Source of the DNA: Jejubacter calystegiae
GTDB taxonomy: Bacteria; Pseudomonadota; Gammaproteobacteria; Enterobacterales; Enterobacteriaceae
Assembly: GCF_005671395.1 (NCBI RefSeq)
Contig: NZ_CP040428.1
Location: 1,798,001-1,862,000 of the forward strand
Length of the DNA: 64,000 nt
Reading direction: 5' to 3'
Under the pieces are notes generated by a model, which saw nothing but the letters and a program-made list of their open reading frames with translations, ran no database searches and was not told the DNA's origin. The position numbers and the translations under genes were made by a program. Shown piece after piece: positions 63,425-64,000 of this stretch (its first letter is position 1; every line of letters starts with the position of its first letter).

Positions 63425-64000
63425 TCAGAACATCATGGACATCCACGGATAGCCGATGAACAGCAGTGCCGCCAGGAAGATGGCGCCGAAAATGGTGCCC
63501 ATCCGCCAGTAATCTTTGGCGGGCAGATAGCCGCTGCCGTAGTAGATAGGGCTGGGGCCGGTGCCGTAAGGGGTGATAATCCCCATTACCCCCAGCGAGG
63601 TGACCATCAGCAGGCAGAACACCTGCATATTGATGCCGGGAATGGTGGCGGCGATGGTCAGCATGGCTGGCAGTAGCGCCGTGGTGTGCGCCGTGGTGCT
63701 GGCGAACAGATAGTGCAGCAGATAGAAAGCCAGCAGCAGCACTATGGTGGCGGTGCCGGGCGAGATACCGCCCATCAGGGCACCGCCCTCTTTGCCCAGC
63801 CAGCCGATAAAGCCGGTGCTGGAAAGGCCATCGGCCAGCGCCACCAGGGTGGCGAACCAGACGAAAGTATTCCAGGCCGCCTTATTGCCAGTGATATCAC
63901 CCCACTGCAGGACCCCGGTCCACAGCATCAGACCGATGATCAGCAGGGCCGCCATGGCCGGTTCAATCCAACTGGTGGCGAAGATCCACATCGCCAGCGC
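63425..64000 (-). CDS. DASS-family dicarboxylate transporter, 3' part
   Basis: This is the C-terminal part of a divalent anion:Na+ symporter/antiporter (CitT/TtdT group), at least 190 residues with five or more helices. Signatures are FASTTAHTTALLPAMLTI and the late GIITPYGTGPSPIYYGSGYL and KDYWRMGTIFGAIFLAALL, the family's conserved ending. The 5' part lies beyond the window. It precedes the fumarase on the same strand by 52 bases, so the two probably form an operon exchanging tartrate, citrate, succinate or fumarate; the ion and substrate are not certain. Confidence 0.88.
   Translation of the reverse strand, partial: ALAMWIFATSWIEPAMAALLIIGLMLWTGVLQWGDITGNKAAWNTFVWFATLVALADGLSSTGFIGWLGKEGGALMGGISPGTATIVLLLAFYLLHYLFASTTAHTTALLPAMLTIAATIPGINMQVFCLLMVTSLGVMGIITPYGTGPSPIYYGSGYLPAKDYWRMGTIFGAIFLAALLFIGYPWMSMMF

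Noticed and set aside
62326-63459. 377-codon open frame antisense to the fumarase
   Set aside because: Mirror of a GC-rich conserved gene; no domain, and it crosses the fumarase start and the intergenic region.

Overview
The window is chromosomal DNA of a moderately GC-rich member of the Enterobacteriaceae (Enterobacter/Cronobacter/Kosakonia-like; the species cannot be fixed from this sequence). Most genes outside about 27.8-54.6 kb are close relatives of E. coli genes: dolP, diaA, yraN, lpoA, rsmI, garD, garLRK, rnpB, yhaK, yhaJ, yqjG, yqjF, yjgR, ahr, leuX, gss and a class I fumarase. The order is a mosaic of what E. coli keeps in separate places.

Left part (1-27.8 kb). An outer-membrane YfaZ-type protein is followed by the envelope and replication cluster dolP-diaA-yraN-lpoA (minus) and rsmI (plus), with a Fic enzyme coupled to rsmI. 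The galactarate genes garD and garL-garR-garK diverge from a region with a CRP site, but garP is missing. rnpB sits directly behind garK. Next come a Skp-like lipoprotein, yhaK/yhaJ, a DUF805 protein, yqjG and yqjF. A four-carbon acid-sugar operon (pdxA2, DUF1537 kinase, KdgT-type permease, transaldolase) follows, which should turn D-threonate or D-erythronate into dihydroxyacetone phosphate. yjgR, a dihydroxyacetone kinase, ahr, a small methyltransferase and an HNH nuclease lead to the tRNA-Leu(CAA) gene leuX.

Integrated element (about 27.8-50.7 kb). A P4-type tyrosine integrase lies just inside leuX. Paired arm-type repeats with identical spacing occur next to int and again near 50.6 kb, followed by an imperfect copy of the tRNA 3' end. 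Together they delimit an island of about 22.9 kb. Its cargo is mainly defence. One part is a complete type I restriction-modification operon (hsdM-hsdS-hsdR, minus strand) that also encodes two DUF262 proteins, one with a DUF1524 nuclease domain as in GmrSD type IV enzymes, and a YgjP-type metalloprotease. Facing it is an AT-rich half-HsdS/HsdM pair with no HsdR, behind a promoter bracketed by two identical 15-bp repeats; this HsdM reads NPPL instead of NPPF. The rest is a GT2 glycosyltransferase, zinc-ribbon proteins, AlpA, an inovirus-Gp2-like protein (plus a decayed second copy), a protein with a ribbon-helix-helix-like tail, an HNH nuclease and a small winged-helix-like protein.

Right of the element (50.8-54.6 kb) is an islet with an orphan Hcp, a possible toxin/DUF1493 pair, a CdiI-like protein, a frameshifted DUF1493 gene and two exported or membrane proteins: the look of a type VI effector/immunity islet.

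Right part (54.9-64 kb). An MFS acid-sugar transporter, a second PdxA-family dehydrogenase and an exported M20 amidohydrolase form an operon. Its upstream region shares the 12-mer ATGAACATTTAA with the pdxA2-dtnK operon, pointing to a common regulator. gss (glutathionylspermidine synthetase/amidase), a membrane protein, a class I fumarase and the end of a DASS dicarboxylate transporter close the window.
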